NCBI GenBank assembly: GCA_016219925.1
Contig: JACRJU010000010.1
Location: forward strand, 96,147-145,501
Direction: 5' to 3'
Source of the DNA: Candidatus Uhrbacteria bacterium
GTDB taxonomy: Bacteria > Patescibacteriota > Patescibacteriia > UBA9934 > GWF2-40-263
DNA length: 49,355 bases
Shown: positions 37,901 through 47,917 of the stretch, in pieces
Layout of the letters: each line of letters begins with the position of its first letter
Numbering within the stretch: position 1 is the first letter of the stretch
The notes under the pieces: model-generated
Databases searched by the model: none
Told to the model about the DNA's origin: nothing
What the model saw: the letters and a program-made list of their open reading frames with translations, nothing else
Translations under genes and position numbers: made by a program

Positions 37901-38952
37901 GATTACCGCGTGTGGAAGAATTATTTGAGGCGCGCAATCCTAAACAGAAGGCCATCATGTCTGAAGTATCCGGGAAAGTGACGATTGAAATCGCTCAGCG
38001 CGAAATCGTGCAAGCCGGAACAGGAAAACAAATTCTTGATACGCGTGCCGGACAGAAGTCTGTGAAAATCGCCCATCAAGGCATCGAGGAAGAGGTGATC
38101 GTCATTGGAAAAACAGCTAAACTTTTGGTCAAAGATGGTCAGAGTATTAAAGCCGGGCAACCGGTTGCCGAGAAATCGTCCGGGGCGATTGAAACCCCTG
38201 TGTCCGGAACTGTGGTGCTCGGAAAAGCTGGGGTCGTGACCGTGGTTCATGAGACGGAAAAAATTCGAGAATACATTGTGCCACCCGGCTACACGTTGTA
38301 TGTTAAGGATGGTGATGAGGTACAGGCTGGTGATGCCCTGACGGATGGGAATTTGGATCTTCAGGTGCTCTTCAAATGTAAGGGGCAGGATGCGGTTCAG
38401 AAATATCTCTCAAAAGAAATTCAATTCATCTACGCAAGCCAAGGACAAAAGCTCAACAACAAGCACATCGAGATCATCATTCGACAAATGTTTTCTCGCG
38501 TGCGGGTGATGGATCCAGGAGATACAGATTTGCTTCCTGGCGAGGTGATCGAGAAGGCGACGTTTGAGGATGCCAATGACACCGTGGGGAAAAATGGGAA
38601 GCCGGCGCAAGCGGAAGCGTTGTTCCTGGGTATCACGAAGATTTCGCTCTCAACTGATTCATGGCTTTCCTCGGCCTCCTTCCAAGAAACCGCCAAAGTT
38701 TTGATCAATGCGGCCGTCACCGGGAAAGTTGATCAACTCGGTGGTCTTAAAGAGAATGTCATCATTGGTCGACTTATTCCGACGGGAACAGGGTATGAGG
38801 GGATGCAAGAGTCGCTTATCGGTAGGTTTGAGAATCATTCGAATGAACCCGAGCCTCGCGAAAAAGTCGCCAAAGAAGTCGCAGGGGAAATTGAAGAAGC
38901 GTTTGCGGACAACCGTCAGATTGGAGAGGAAGCCGAGAAAACAGAAGAATAA
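34924..38952 (+). CDS. rpoC: DNA-directed RNA polymerase subunit beta'
   Basis: [16 protein letters not shown] catalytic motif; [23 protein letters not shown] zinc ribbon. Confidence 0.98.
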   Translation: MFKKQDTLKSTDFDSIRLRLASPEVMRAWSFGEVTKPETINYRTQKPEKSGLFAEEIFGPSKDWECYCGKYKKIRYKGIVCDKCGVEVTHSIVRRERMGHIELAAPITHIWFLRGVPSKIGTVLDMSIQNLEKVIYFASFLITHINQEAKEQTVEQVKQEKKTKQKMIEGEFKRDVGRLAEKYQDDEKKIKQETTRLEEIRDQKFEELEADFEQVTLDLKEMEVLSIISEQTYHEWSLKYGHIFEADIGAGAVKEMLARVNVDETMKRLEEELENATKTKHDRLLRRLKLLKSLSVNKIKPEWMVLNVLPIIPPDLRPMVPLDGGRFATSDLNDLYRRVINRNNRLRRLYELNAPEVISRNEKRMLQEAVDALIDNSARHSKTVIAATGKKRQLKSLADQLKGKQGRFRQNLLGKRIDYSGRSVIVVGPHLRLDQCGLPKKMALELFKPFVISKLIEREYVHNIRSANRFIESDRPETWDILEEIIKDAFVLLNRAPTLHRLGIQAFRPTLIEGKAIQIHPLVCDAYNADFDGDQMAVHVPLTQEARAEAREIMLATKNLLKPAHGGPVTTPGKDIAWGIFYLTMELTPMPKEEKGLPWFACETDALYAVHSGAMKWRDWCGVRLSGGDKLITTPGRVMVNQQFPNEVPYMNQTLGKKELSNIVKYYLELNGPEMTSEFLDRLKELGFKYSTQSGYSWGMGALPNITSKHGLIAEGDTRVREIEDYFSQGLLTASERHSSIIKIWSEIKDRIADEAKKSLPKDNPAYTMIESGARGTWGQMTQMVGMKGLVANPAGEIIELPVKSSFKDGYDVLEFFISSHGVRKGLTDTALRTANAGYLTRRLVDVAQDVIVREPDCGDDQGVLLTKQESDEIGEPLLIRILGRTALSDIKKPGGRKVIVKAGELITEQDIRELESAGEDLLEAHVRSVMTCHLRRGVCQKCYGYDLAYNKLAKIGTAVGIMAAQSIGEPGTQLTMRTFHTGGVAGKDITQGLPRVEELFEARNPKQKAIMSEVSGKVTIEIAQREIVQAGTGKQILDTRAGQKSVKIAHQGIEEEVIVIGKTAKLLVKDGQSIKAGQPVAEKSSGAIETPVSGTVVLGKAGVVTVVHETEKIREYIVPPGYTLYVKDGDEVQAGDALTDGNLDLQVLFKCKGQDAVQKYLSKEIQFIYASQGQKLNNKHIEIIIRQMFSRVRVMDPGDTDLLPGEVIEKATFEDANDTVGKNGKPAQAEALFLGITKISLSTDSWLSSASFQETAKVLINAAVTGKVDQLGGLKENVIIGRLIPTGTGYEGMQESLIGRFENHSNEPEPREKVAKEVAGEIEEAFADNRQIGEEAEKTEE

Positions 38953-38974
38953 AAAATGCCGTCGGTGAGCATCT

Positions 38975-39460
38975 ATGACCGATCACGGATACATTGTTTT
39001 AGGCCTTGACCCAGGTTATGGGCGTATGGGGTTTGGGGTTGTTTTTACGGATGGAAAAACCGTTGAACTCATTGATTACGGAGTGGCAGTAACGGTTTCT
39101 GGTGATGCTTTTGAAAATCGTCTGCTTAGCATCGCCAACGATCTGCACGCGCTGTTTGAACAACACCGTCCCCACATGGTTGCGGTTGAGAAATTATTTT
39201 TTGGGAAGAGTTCATCCAATGCCATGAAAGTTGCTGAAGCCCGCGGGGTCGCGATGCTCATGGCCGCTCAATCAGGAGCCCCCATCGTCGAGTTCACTCC
39301 GGCTCAAATCAAAAAAGCTTTAACGGGCGATGGGAAGGCTCCAAAAGCGGGGATGCAACGGATGGTCAAAGAAACACTGAAACTTCCCGCTCCGCCTAAA
39401 CCCGATGATGCGGCCGACGCGCTTGCAGTTGCAATCGTTGCGGCTCTTAAGAAGTGGTGA
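38975..39460 (+). CDS. ruvC: Crossover junction endodeoxyribonuclease RuvC
   Basis: IVLGLDPGYGRMGFGVV...VAVEKLFFGKSSSNAMKVAEARGVAMLMA...DDAADALAVAI. Confidence 0.96.
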   Translation: MTDHGYIVLGLDPGYGRMGFGVVFTDGKTVELIDYGVAVTVSGDAFENRLLSIANDLHALFEQHRPHMVAVEKLFFGKSSSNAMKVAEARGVAMLMAAQSGAPIVEFTPAQIKKALTGDGKAPKAGMQRMVKETLKLPAPPKPDDAADALAVAIVAALKKW

Positions 39461-39462
39461 AT

Positions 39463-39494
39463 AAAACAGCCCTGACGGTGTCAGAGCTGTTTTA
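39463..39494 (+). terminator. Terminator after ruvC
   Basis: AAAACAGCCCTGAC GGT GTCAGAGCTGTTTT. Confidence 0.7.
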
Positions 39495-39569
39495 TGGAGC
39501 GGGTAGCGGGAGTCGAACCCGCATCACCAGTTTGGAAAACTGGGATAATAACCGCTATACGATACCCGC
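39495..39569 (-). tRNA. tRNA-Gly (anticodon TCC)
   Basis: Minus strand GCGGGTA...TTTCCAA anticodon loop...TACCCGC T CCA. Confidence 0.92.
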
Positions 39570-39625
39570 GCGTTGCGCACATACTGTACACGGACCACGG
39601 GAATCGTTCAAGAGTCTCCCTTTCT

Positions 39626-40882
39626 ATGGCCTTGTGGCATTCTGTTATTGAACATCTTTCCTTGAAACGTTCTCCCAATCGAACCCCACTTTTTTTTCTT
39701 AGTGCAATGCTTCTGTTCTGGACCCTCTATGAGGGGATGATTTCCTATCTGACCCCAATCGCCGTCGAGCATGCGGGGTATTCCAAATCCATGATCGGAG
39801 TGATTCTCGGCTCTTCTTCCATTGCCGGAGCCGTGTTTGATGTGATTGCTTGTCGAGTTTTTCGAACCTCGACTTTTCGAAGAATGTTTTTGATCGTTTT
39901 TGTCTTGTGTTTAAGTTATCCCATTATATTATTTCAAGCTAACACTTTTGTCTGGTTTTTACTTGCCATGGGGGTCTGGGGTATTTATTACGATCTTAAA
40001 GATATCTCCAATCTCGATTTCGTGGCACGCTTTACCCAAAAACATGATCATGCCGGAAGCTTCGGTATCCTCGGATCTTTTCAAGCGGCAGGCTTTTTGC
40101 TCGGTCCACTCATCGCAGGAATTTTCCTCGCACAAGCCTATGACTTCCAACCGTTTGCCATGGCGTTGATCTTTCTTTCTATTGCGTTTGTTTTCTTTCT
40201 GGCTCTTCTATTTGTGACCCGCAAACAGATGAAGATGGTCCATGTCACACCTATCAAACGCATCGGTTTTTCCGCCGAACTTGTGTTGTGGAGTCGGCTT
40301 GGTCGCGTATTGTTTCCGATTTTGTTTTTCGGGATGTTCCTCAACGTGATTGATGCGTTTTTTTGGACGATTGGTCCACTGATTGCGGAGAGTTTTAGTC
40401 ATATCAAAACGTTTTCCGGACTGTTCATGACTGCTTACTCTTTGCCGTCCCTTCTGATCGGTTGGTGGGTTGGTTCAATAACAAAAGTCTTTGGAAAAAA
40501 ACGAACGGCTTTTCTCTCGCTTCTCGTCGGCTCGGCGATTTTAATTCCCATGGCCTTTCTGTCTTCTCCGGTCATGACGATCGGTCTTGTTTTTATTGCC
40601 TCTTTTTTTATTTCATTGTCTTGGCCATCGATCGCCGGTGCCGTAGCGGATTACGTGAGCGAAGCGGATGGATATGCCCGTGAGATCGAAACGCTCAGCG
40701 ACTATGCCTCAAATCTTGGCTATATCGTGGGGCCTATTTTGGCTGGATTTGTTGCTGATCGTTTTAGCAACACCGGGGCGTTTTTTTTCTTAGGGGTCCT
40801 CGGGGTTCTGGTTTCCCTTGCTTTGTTCGTGCTGGTTAAACAGAAAATTAATGTCCTTAAACAACTCCCGAGAGTCTCCTAA
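39626..40882 (+). CDS. Major facilitator superfamily transporter
   Basis: About 12 hydrophobic segments; start trimmed to MALWHSVIEHLSL because the longer ORF runs antisense through tRNA-Gly. Confidence 0.85.
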   Translation: MALWHSVIEHLSLKRSPNRTPLFFLSAMLLFWTLYEGMISYLTPIAVEHAGYSKSMIGVILGSSSIAGAVFDVIACRVFRTSTFRRMFLIVFVLCLSYPIILFQANTFVWFLLAMGVWGIYYDLKDISNLDFVARFTQKHDHAGSFGILGSFQAAGFLLGPLIAGIFLAQAYDFQPFAMALIFLSIAFVFFLALLFVTRKQMKMVHVTPIKRIGFSAELVLWSRLGRVLFPILFFGMFLNVIDAFFWTIGPLIAESFSHIKTFSGLFMTAYSLPSLLIGWWVGSITKVFGKKRTAFLSLLVGSAILIPMAFLSSPVMTIGLVFIASFFISLSWPSIAGAVADYVSEADGYAREIETLSDYASNLGYIVGPILAGFVADRFSNTGAFFFLGVLGVLVSLALFVLVKQKINVLKQLPRVS

Positions 40883-40914
40883 TTTTTCCGTGTTTTGTGT
40901 TATACTCTGTTTAT

Positions 40915-41715
40915 ATGACACGATTTTTTAGCGTTTTGATTACGATAGCTTTTCTTCTTGTTGAAACCATTTCTTTTCCGTTGTCCAGCTTAGCGGCCAC
41001 TCGAACCGTTACATTCGACAACAGGGAATGGAATGTCAAAAGTGGAAATTACGGACCTGGACCGAATTTTTGGACTAATGATCCTAGTGACGTTTACGTT
41101 GATGAAGGAGGGGCTTTACATCTTACCGTGGTGAATCATTCCGGAACGTGGTATTCCTCGGAAGTATGGCTTCCTTCTTCTTTGGGTTACGGAGTATATG
41201 AATTTCAAATCGATTCTGATATTGCCTCTATAGATCCTAACCTCATTGGGGCTCCATTTTTATATCAAGACGATACACATGAATTAGATATCGAATATAC
41301 TCGTTGGAGTGATTCCACTGCGCCGAATACTTGGTACTCTATTCAGCCAGCTTATCTGAAAGGACATCAAACAACATATCGGACAACGACGAATGGTGTT
41401 GGGATCACGGCTCGTATCGAATGGACTTCCGATCATGTCACTTTTTCAACATGGCAAGCAGGAACCATTTTGAATAGTTGGACCTATGCCGGGTCAGATA
41501 ATTTCGTTCCTGGTAACGAGCGACTTCATATCAATTTTTGGCAAAACCAAGGATGGGAACCTCTCAATGGAACCCGTAATGAATTTGTCGTAAAAAATTT
41601 TCGTTTTACACAGGCTTCTTCGTTGTTGATCACGAACCCAACGACAACGACCACGATAGCTCCAACCACGACCAAACAAAAAAAGGTTCTTTCAAAAAAA
41701 CGGCGCTGGCGATAA
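40915..41715 (+). CDS. Secreted glycoside hydrolase family 16-like protein
   Basis: Signal peptide; YGVYEFQIDSD...HELDIEYTRW (GH16-like ExDxE); Thr/Pro-rich basic tail. Confidence 0.75.
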   Translation: MTRFFSVLITIAFLLVETISFPLSSLAATRTVTFDNREWNVKSGNYGPGPNFWTNDPSDVYVDEGGALHLTVVNHSGTWYSSEVWLPSSLGYGVYEFQIDSDIASIDPNLIGAPFLYQDDTHELDIEYTRWSDSTAPNTWYSIQPAYLKGHQTTYRTTTNGVGITARIEWTSDHVTFSTWQAGTILNSWTYAGSDNFVPGNERLHINFWQNQGWEPLNGTRNEFVVKNFRFTQASSLLITNPTTTTTIAPTTTKQKKVLSKKRRWR

Positions 41716-41761
41716 TTCAAAATCCAGACCCATTAAGGATCTGGAGATTTTATGTCTTGAT

Positions 41762-41838
41762 TGGTCGGGATGACAGGACTTGAACCTGCGACCTCCTGGT
41801 CCCAAACCAGGCGCTCTAGCCGACTGAGCTACATCCCG
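41762..41838 (-). tRNA. tRNA-Pro (anticodon TGG)
   Basis: Minus strand CGGGATG...CCTGG TTTGGGA CCAGG...CATCCCG A CCA. Confidence 0.92.
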
Positions 41839-41904
41839 ATGTTCGCCGCGTCAATATATCAGACAAAACCAAGCAGATCAAGCTTTTAGCAACCTTATCG
41901 TATT

Positions 41905-42894
41905 ATGGAGGATTTTAAAAAATTTGTCCGTCTGGCCATCAAACAAGGAGCCTCGGATTTGCACCTTGTCGCTGGGGCTTTGCCGACGCTCCGCGTCCAT
42001 CGCAAGCTCGTCACTTTAAAAAAAGAGCCGCTATCCTTGGATGAGGTGCAGAAGATGGTGACCGCCTTGCTCGGTCAGACTCAACTTAAAGAATTAGGAG
42101 TCTCAGGGGATTTAGATATTGGAGTCAGTGTGGAGGATGTCGGATTGCGCGTGAACATTCATAAACAAATGAATGGTTTGGGGTTGGCGATCCGGGTGAT
42201 TGCTTCGAAGATTCCGACTCCGGAGGAGCTTCAATTTCCTGATTCGCTCAAACAAGTTGCGGATCTCACGGATGGGTTGGTGATCGTCAGTGGTCCAACA
42301 GGTTCTGGAAAATCCACAACCCTTGCCGCAATGATCGAGCAGATGAATCAAAAATCCACCCGTCATATTTTGACCCTTGAGGATCCTATCGAGTATCGAT
42401 TTCATGCGAGTCAGTGTCTGATTGAACAACGTCAGCTCGGAGTCGATTTTCCTTCTTTTGAGAAAGGGCTTCGCCACATTTTACGCCAAGATCCAGACGT
42501 CATTGTAGTGGGGGAGATGCGTGATCCTGAAACGATTGCTTTGGCGCTGACCGCGGCGGAAACAGGGCATCTCGTGCTTTCAACTCTGCATGCGCCTAAT
42601 GCCTCGGAAGCGATCGAGCGGATGGTGAATGTCTTTGAAGGGGCCGTTCAACGACAGATTCTCCTCCAGCTTTCAGCGACTCTGCGGGTTATCGCGGCCC
42701 AGAGGCTATTGCCAGGCAAGGCTGGGGGCATGGTTGCGGCTCGAGAGATTCTTATCTCAACAACAGCCATTCGTAGCGCGATTCAGAGTAATAATCTCTC
42801 GTCCATGAAGTCCGCCATTCAGACCGGAAAGCGCTATGGAATGATCAGCATGGAGCGCGCGATCGAGGACTTACAAAAAGCGGGTGCGATTTAG
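41905..42894 (+). CDS. pilT: Type IV pilus twitching motility ATPase PilT
   Basis: VIVSGPTGSGKSTTLAAMIEQMN; ILTLEDPIEYRF; RQDPDVIVVGEMRDPETIALALTAAETGHLVLSTLHA. Confidence 0.93.
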   Translation: MEDFKKFVRLAIKQGASDLHLVAGALPTLRVHRKLVTLKKEPLSLDEVQKMVTALLGQTQLKELGVSGDLDIGVSVEDVGLRVNIHKQMNGLGLAIRVIASKIPTPEELQFPDSLKQVADLTDGLVIVSGPTGSGKSTTLAAMIEQMNQKSTRHILTLEDPIEYRFHASQCLIEQRQLGVDFPSFEKGLRHILRQDPDVIVVGEMRDPETIALALTAAETGHLVLSTLHAPNASEAIERMVNVFEGAVQRQILLQLSATLRVIAAQRLLPGKAGGMVAAREILISTTAIRSAIQSNNLSSMKSAIQTGKRYGMISMERAIEDLQKAGAI

Positions 42895-42991
42895 CTATAC
42901 ACAGGGTTCTTTTGAAGCGAAAGGATGTTTAGCGGTATACTGGCATAGTCATCCCATCATTCATTCATCGGTTTTTTAACACAACGATTCT

Positions 42992-43519
42992 ATGCAGAAC
43001 TCCAATAAAGGGTTCACACTGATCGAGCTCCTTGTGGTGATTGCCATTATCGGAGTCCTCGTGGCTGTCATTTTTGTGGCTCTTGATCCAGCGACTCGCT
43101 TCAAGCAAGCTCGTGATGCCGTGCGTCAGAGTGCGGTCCAAGAGGTTCTCTCCGCGGTTAAGCTTTATCAGGTAGATAATAATGGCTCGCTTCCAGCAGA
43201 GATCGATGCGTTGACGAACGATCAGGTCTATATGGCCGTGAACGGAGCCACAATGGTCAGCGGGTGCGATGACGATAACGCCAGTTGTACCACAACTGTT
43301 TCATCTGATACGCACTGTGTTGACGTTTCAGGATTATTGACAGGGGGGTACCTCAAGAGTGTTCCCGTAAGTCCGACCGGGGCCGTGACCTGGGATGATG
43401 GAAGTTCTGCCTCGGGAGAGGGAACAGGCTATACCATTTCAAAAGATGCAAACGGACTGGTTACGGTTCGTTCCTGCGAGAATGAAGCTGGCACCACAGA
43501 GATTTCCGCGGCTCGATAA
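42992..43519 (+). CDS. Type IV pilin (major pilin candidate)
   Basis: GFTLIELLVVIAIIGVLVAVIFVALDP prepilin signal. Confidence 0.9.
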   Translation: MQNSNKGFTLIELLVVIAIIGVLVAVIFVALDPATRFKQARDAVRQSAVQEVLSAVKLYQVDNNGSLPAEIDALTNDQVYMAVNGATMVSGCDDDNASCTTTVSSDTHCVDVSGLLTGGYLKSVPVSPTGAVTWDDGSSASGEGTGYTISKDANGLVTVRSCENEAGTTEISAAR

Positions 43520-43524
43520 GAAAA

Positions 43525-43560
43525 AGAAACCGTCTGGCCTTTGGCTGGACGGTTTTTCGT
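43525..43560 (+). terminator. Terminator after pilin gene
   Basis: AACCGTCTGGCC TTT GGCTGGACGGTTTTTC. Confidence 0.75.
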
Positions 43561-43594
43561 TTGAGAGTTTCTTTTTCTGATATAATAAAACCCT

Positions 43595-44902
43595 ATGGCA
43601 ACCACACGCACGAAAAAGAAGGAAGAATCCGTCGGACAAGAGAAACTCACGGAGGCCCCGATGAAAGTTCCGACACGCGAGCACATGGATGAGCACATTA
43701 AGAAAGCCCTGCAGGACAAAACAGGTAAATCAACCGCCAAGCTCTACCTGGAATTGATGATTTTCGCTCACGCTTCTCGTGCTTCGGACATTCATCTAGA
43801 ACCTGGTGATAAGACGGCGATGATTCGTTTGCGTGTTGATGGCATTTTGGGGGATACCTTTACGATTCCCATGACTTTGCATGCGCGGCTGATCGCTCTT
43901 TTGAAGATTCGCGCTCACATGCGCACCGATGAGCATCGAGCCCCGCAAGATGGTCGCGATAAGTTTGAAACTCCGACGGGCAGTGTGGATGTACGCGCCT
44001 CGGTTATGCCGACGATCATTGGCGAGAAGGCGGTCTTACGCTTGCTCTCCAGTGAATCGCACAAGTTGACCCTTGAGCAACTGGGTTTTGAAAAAACAGA
44101 TTACGACAAAATTCTTCGGGCGATTCATCATCCGTGGGGAATGATATTAACGACCGGACCTACCGGATCTGGAAAGACCACAACGATTTATGCCATTTTG
44201 GAAATTCTCAATAAGCGCGCAGTGAATATCTCAACCATCGAAGATCCCGTTGAGTTTTACATCCCCGGGGTCAATCAATCTCAAGTAGATCGGGTCGCTA
44301 AATTGACTTTTGCCAACGGACTTCGATCTTTGCTTCGGCAAGATCCGGACATCATTATGGTGGGAGAGATTCGAGATGAAGAGACGGCGCAGATTGCCGT
44401 GAACGCGGCTTTAACTGGCCACAAACTCCTTTCCACTCTGCACACCAACAATGCTGCGACCACCATCCCACGTCTCATTGACATGGGGGTTGAACCATTC
44501 TTGTTGGCCTCCACCTTAGTCGTTTCTGTATCCCAACGCTTGTTACGCCGAGCCTGTGATGCCTGCCAAATTAAAAAGAGTTTCAAACGAGAAGAACTTT
44601 CAGAAAGTATTGATTTACAGACGTTAGATTTGCTTTTCGGAAAGAAAAAACTTCTCGACCTGATTGATGTTACGGGATGCAAGCACTGTAACGGGACAGG
44701 CTATCTGGGTCGTATTGGTATTTATGAAGTGCTTGAAGTGACGGAGGAGATCCAACGGCTCGTTTTGCAACGAGCCAGTAGTGAGTCCATTCACACCTTG
44801 GCGCTTGAGCAAGGAATGACTTCTCTTGTCGACAACGCTATCCAGAAAGTGCTCTCCAACGAGACCACTATCAGTGAATTCGTTCGTGTCATGCAGGACT
44901 AA
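43595..44902 (+). CDS. pilB: Type IV pilus assembly ATPase PilB/GspE family
   Basis: GPTGSGKTTTIYAILEILNKRAVNISTIEDPVEFYIPGVNQSQV; CDAC...CKHCNGTGYLGRIGIYEVL. Confidence 0.93.
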   Translation: MATTRTKKKEESVGQEKLTEAPMKVPTREHMDEHIKKALQDKTGKSTAKLYLELMIFAHASRASDIHLEPGDKTAMIRLRVDGILGDTFTIPMTLHARLIALLKIRAHMRTDEHRAPQDGRDKFETPTGSVDVRASVMPTIIGEKAVLRLLSSESHKLTLEQLGFEKTDYDKILRAIHHPWGMILTTGPTGSGKTTTIYAILEILNKRAVNISTIEDPVEFYIPGVNQSQVDRVAKLTFANGLRSLLRQDPDIIMVGEIRDEETAQIAVNAALTGHKLLSTLHTNNAATTIPRLIDMGVEPFLLASTLVVSVSQRLLRRACDACQIKKSFKREELSESIDLQTLDLLFGKKKLLDLIDVTGCKHCNGTGYLGRIGIYEVLEVTEEIQRLVLQRASSESIHTLALEQGMTSLVDNAIQKVLSNETTISEFVRVMQD

Positions 44903-44906
44903 TTTT

Positions 44907-45983
44907 ATGGCTTTTCAAAGGCTCCATCAGTTCTGGCAGAGGTTGAACATTCAGCTCTCGGCAAAAGAGCGCCTTGTATTTGCAAAATACCTGGCTGTTT
45001 TGCTTGGCGCTGGACTGCCCATTGATGAGGCGATTAACGTCTTAAAAGAACAATCAAAACGTTCACTCGCGCGCATTTTGGAAGGGCTTTCGGTTCACCT
45101 CAAACAAGGGGATACCCTTGCCGCAGGCTTGGCGGATTTTCCCTATGTTTTCAGCCCGCTGTTTATTAATCTGGTCGCTTCTGGGGAAGCTTCAGGCAAC
45201 TTGCAAGAGAACCTCAAACAACTCGTTGTGCAGATGCAGGAAGAATATGAACTCAACGGGAAAATTCGTGGAGCAATGGTTTACCCTATTGTCATTATCA
45301 CCGTGGCCTTGCTTATCGCGGCGGGTATTTTTATTTTTGTCCTGCCTAATGTCATCGGTCTTTTTGAATCATTGAAAGTGGAGCTTCCTCTCACCACACG
45401 CATCCTCATCGCGATCGCTCAATTTGTGACTCATCATGGAACCGTCACGGCGATAAGCGTTTTTGGGTTTATCATCGCTGTTCTGGTCGCTCGCAAAATC
45501 GCCTGGTTTCGCCCGGCATTTCATCGTTTCGCTCTGCTTATGCCAATTTTTGGTGGGATCGTAAAGAAGGTTAATCTCGCTCGCATGACGCGTTCTCTTG
45601 GAACCATGCTCCACAGCGGCATTCCGATCGATGAAGCCATCAATATCACGCGCTCCACCGTTAACAACATTCATTACCAACGACTTTTTGATGAGCTAAA
45701 AACCGCGATTGAGCTCGGAGGTGAAGTCTCAAGCGTCTTCAAGAAACATCCGCACCTCGTTCCGCCCATGGCTTCGCGGGTGATTTTTGTGGGGGAGCAG
45801 GCTGGATCACTTGATGAGATGCTTATGTACTTGGCGGATTTTTACGAGCAGGAGGTATCGGAGGTCACAAAAAATCTTTCAGATCTGATCGAGCCGTTTC
45901 TTTTGATTTTGATCGGCGTGTTCGTTGGGGGCATCGCTCTTTCTATTATGACGCCGATCTATCAAGTGCTGGGGTCTTTTTAA
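44907..45983 (+). CDS. pilC: Type IV pilus inner-membrane platform protein PilC/GspF
   Basis: Two T2SSF domains: LAVLLGAGLPIDEAINVL... and SLGTMLHSGIPIDEAINITRS...; start trimmed to MAFQRLHQFW. Confidence 0.92.
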   Translation: MAFQRLHQFWQRLNIQLSAKERLVFAKYLAVLLGAGLPIDEAINVLKEQSKRSLARILEGLSVHLKQGDTLAAGLADFPYVFSPLFINLVASGEASGNLQENLKQLVVQMQEEYELNGKIRGAMVYPIVIITVALLIAAGIFIFVLPNVIGLFESLKVELPLTTRILIAIAQFVTHHGTVTAISVFGFIIAVLVARKIAWFRPAFHRFALLMPIFGGIVKKVNLARMTRSLGTMLHSGIPIDEAINITRSTVNNIHYQRLFDELKTAIELGGEVSSVFKKHPHLVPPMASRVIFVGEQAGSLDEMLMYLADFYEQEVSEVTKNLSDLIEPFLLILIGVFVGGIALSIMTPIYQVLGSF

Positions 45984-45987
45984 ATGT

Positions 45988-46488
45988 ATGTGGAATCACC
46001 GACGAGGATTCACTTTGCTCGAACTCGTGATGGTTGTCGGAATTTTTTCTTTGCTCATCACGGTGGCGGCCACATCAGCTTTTTCTTTCTCAAAGAAGTT
46101 GAATATTGGCAGAGCGGATGTTCAACTCGTCGACGTCTTAACCAACGCCACTCTCAAAGCTCGTTCGGGAGATGGGGCGCAGAGCTGGGGAGTCTATTTG
46201 CCGTATAATGAAGCCACACGCGTAGCCGATGAACTCGTCGTGTTTCGTGGCACTTCCTATGCCATGCGCGACAGGGCTTTTGATGAAACATACCCCTACA
46301 CAACTTCTTCTCACTTCGATTCCGCGGTTCTTAGTGGAGCGGGTGTTTCGACTGGAAATGATCATGAAGTTGTGTTTACGGCTTTTACAGGCGCGACATC
46401 TCAATATGGAACTATCACCCTGAATATCTTTGGGGTGGATCAGACAATTCTTGTGACTCCCGAGGGTTTTATCACACGAGAGTTTTAA
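45988..46488 (+). CDS. Prepilin-like minor pilin
   Basis: RGFTLLELVMVVGIFSLLITVAATSAF. Confidence 0.8.
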   Translation: MWNHRRGFTLLELVMVVGIFSLLITVAATSAFSFSKKLNIGRADVQLVDVLTNATLKARSGDGAQSWGVYLPYNEATRVADELVVFRGTSYAMRDRAFDETYPYTTSSHFDSAVLSGAGVSTGNDHEVVFTAFTGATSQYGTITLNIFGVDQTILVTPEGFITREF

Positions 46489-46492
46489 TTTT

Positions 46493-47356
46493 ATGACTTC
46501 ACGCGGCTATACCCTTTTGGAGGCATTGCTCGCGATTGGCCTTGCGGGGCTCATTTTTACGGCCGCCTTTGGACTGTTCTTCACGGGGCAAACTTCCAGC
46601 GCGGAAGCGCTACGAGCCCAACGGGCTCTTTGGGCCGCCCAAGAAGGTCTCGGCGCTGTGGAGTCTATCGCGTTTTCAGATCTTTCTCCTACGCAAAATG
46701 GTTCTGTTCAGTTCAGCGCAGGCCAATGGACCATTTCTGGAACGGGACCGGAATCGCTTAGTGGCGAGTTGACTCGGACGATTCAGGTGAACCAGGTCCT
46801 GCGCGATGGAGCCTGTGCAATCGTCGGAAGCGGAGGGAATGTTGATCCGGACAGTTATCAAGTTCAAAGTCAGGTTGATTGGACGGATGCCAAAGGACGT
46901 ACCCATCAAGTCACACTTCAACGGTTGCGCACGAACTGGCAGGCTCCTGTGGGAAATTGTTTCGTTGGGGGAGATTGTTCGCGTATTGATTGGAATGTGT
47001 CGCAAGCGACATGGTATGGGGGGAAACAGTTGCGTGAGGTTTATATCACAAACTCGTCAGACCAAGAGTTTCATTTAGAAAAAGCAACGTTGACGTGGAC
47101 AAATGGAGCCAAAGTATCGCAAGTTTTTATCGGTTCTGATAAATTTTGGTCCTCATCCGGTCCGGGAACCCCGAGCGGGACCCAGGTGAGCGGGACTCTG
47201 CTCGACGGTCAGAATCTTGACATCGACGAAGGCGAAACGCTTGAGATGCACAAAATTCAATTTGACAGTTCAATGAGTGGGACGCAAGTCGAGATTGTTT
47301 TGCAATGTGAAGATGGCTCCTCAACCGATTCAGGGCTATTCACGCCGGCTTTATGA
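46493..47356 (+). CDS. Prepilin-like minor pilin with C-terminal Ig-like region
   Basis: RGYTLLEALLAIGLAGLIFTAAFGLFF; 287 aa. Confidence 0.75.
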   Translation: MTSRGYTLLEALLAIGLAGLIFTAAFGLFFTGQTSSAEALRAQRALWAAQEGLGAVESIAFSDLSPTQNGSVQFSAGQWTISGTGPESLSGELTRTIQVNQVLRDGACAIVGSGGNVDPDSYQVQSQVDWTDAKGRTHQVTLQRLRTNWQAPVGNCFVGGDCSRIDWNVSQATWYGGKQLREVYITNSSDQEFHLEKATLTWTNGAKVSQVFIGSDKFWSSSGPGTPSGTQVSGTLLDGQNLDIDEGETLEMHKIQFDSSMSGTQVEIVLQCEDGSSTDSGLFTPAL

Positions 47357-47907
47357 TATCCAAAGGATTCAGTCTTCTTGAGACCGTGATTTATATCGCC
47401 ATCCTGGCGCTTGTTTTGCCGATGATGATTTCGGTAACGCTCGGGCTTATCCAAAAAACAGATAAGCTTGATCTTAGGGGAAGACTGATGGAGCGAGCAC
47501 AACTTGTATCCGTCGAGCTGGAACGTGAGCTGACCGAATCACCATCTGTATCAATCAGTACTTCTCTTTTGGATTCTGATGATGGGACGTTGGTTTACGT
47601 GGATCTTAATGGAGTCACGGTGACCATCGATCGCCCGACGGTATCGATTGATTTTCCAGGAGGAGCGCAAAATATCCATCGCTTGCGGTTTACCCGTGCG
47701 GGTTCTTCACCGGAGTGGGTGACGGATGCGGACATGGATGTTGCCGCCTGGCGCCTTTCGGCTGTTCGTGATTCAACAGGAATTTTGACGGGTGTACGCG
47801 TTCAAATGACGTTCCAAATGTTGAATCCTCAAGGTGGCCAAAGTCGCAACGAGGCCTTTACGGGTTCGCAGACGATTCATCTGCAACCACAAACAACAGA
47901 ACTATAG
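47353..47907 (+). CDS. Prepilin-like minor pilin
   Basis: KGFSLLETVIYIAILALVLPMMISV; ATGA overlap with upstream gene. Confidence 0.78.
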   Translation: MISKGFSLLETVIYIAILALVLPMMISVTLGLIQKTDKLDLRGRLMERAQLVSVELERELTESPSVSISTSLLDSDDGTLVYVDLNGVTVTIDRPTVSIDFPGGAQNIHRLRFTRAGSSPEWVTDADMDVAAWRLSAVRDSTGILTGVRVQMTFQMLNPQGGQSRNEAFTGSQTIHLQPQTTEL

Positions 47908-47917
47908 TTCTCACTTT

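Noticed and set aside
39494-39625. N-terminal extension of the MFS ORF (MERVAGVEPASPVWKTGIITAIRYPRVAH)
   Set aside because: Runs antisense through tRNA-Gly(TCC); start moved to 39626.
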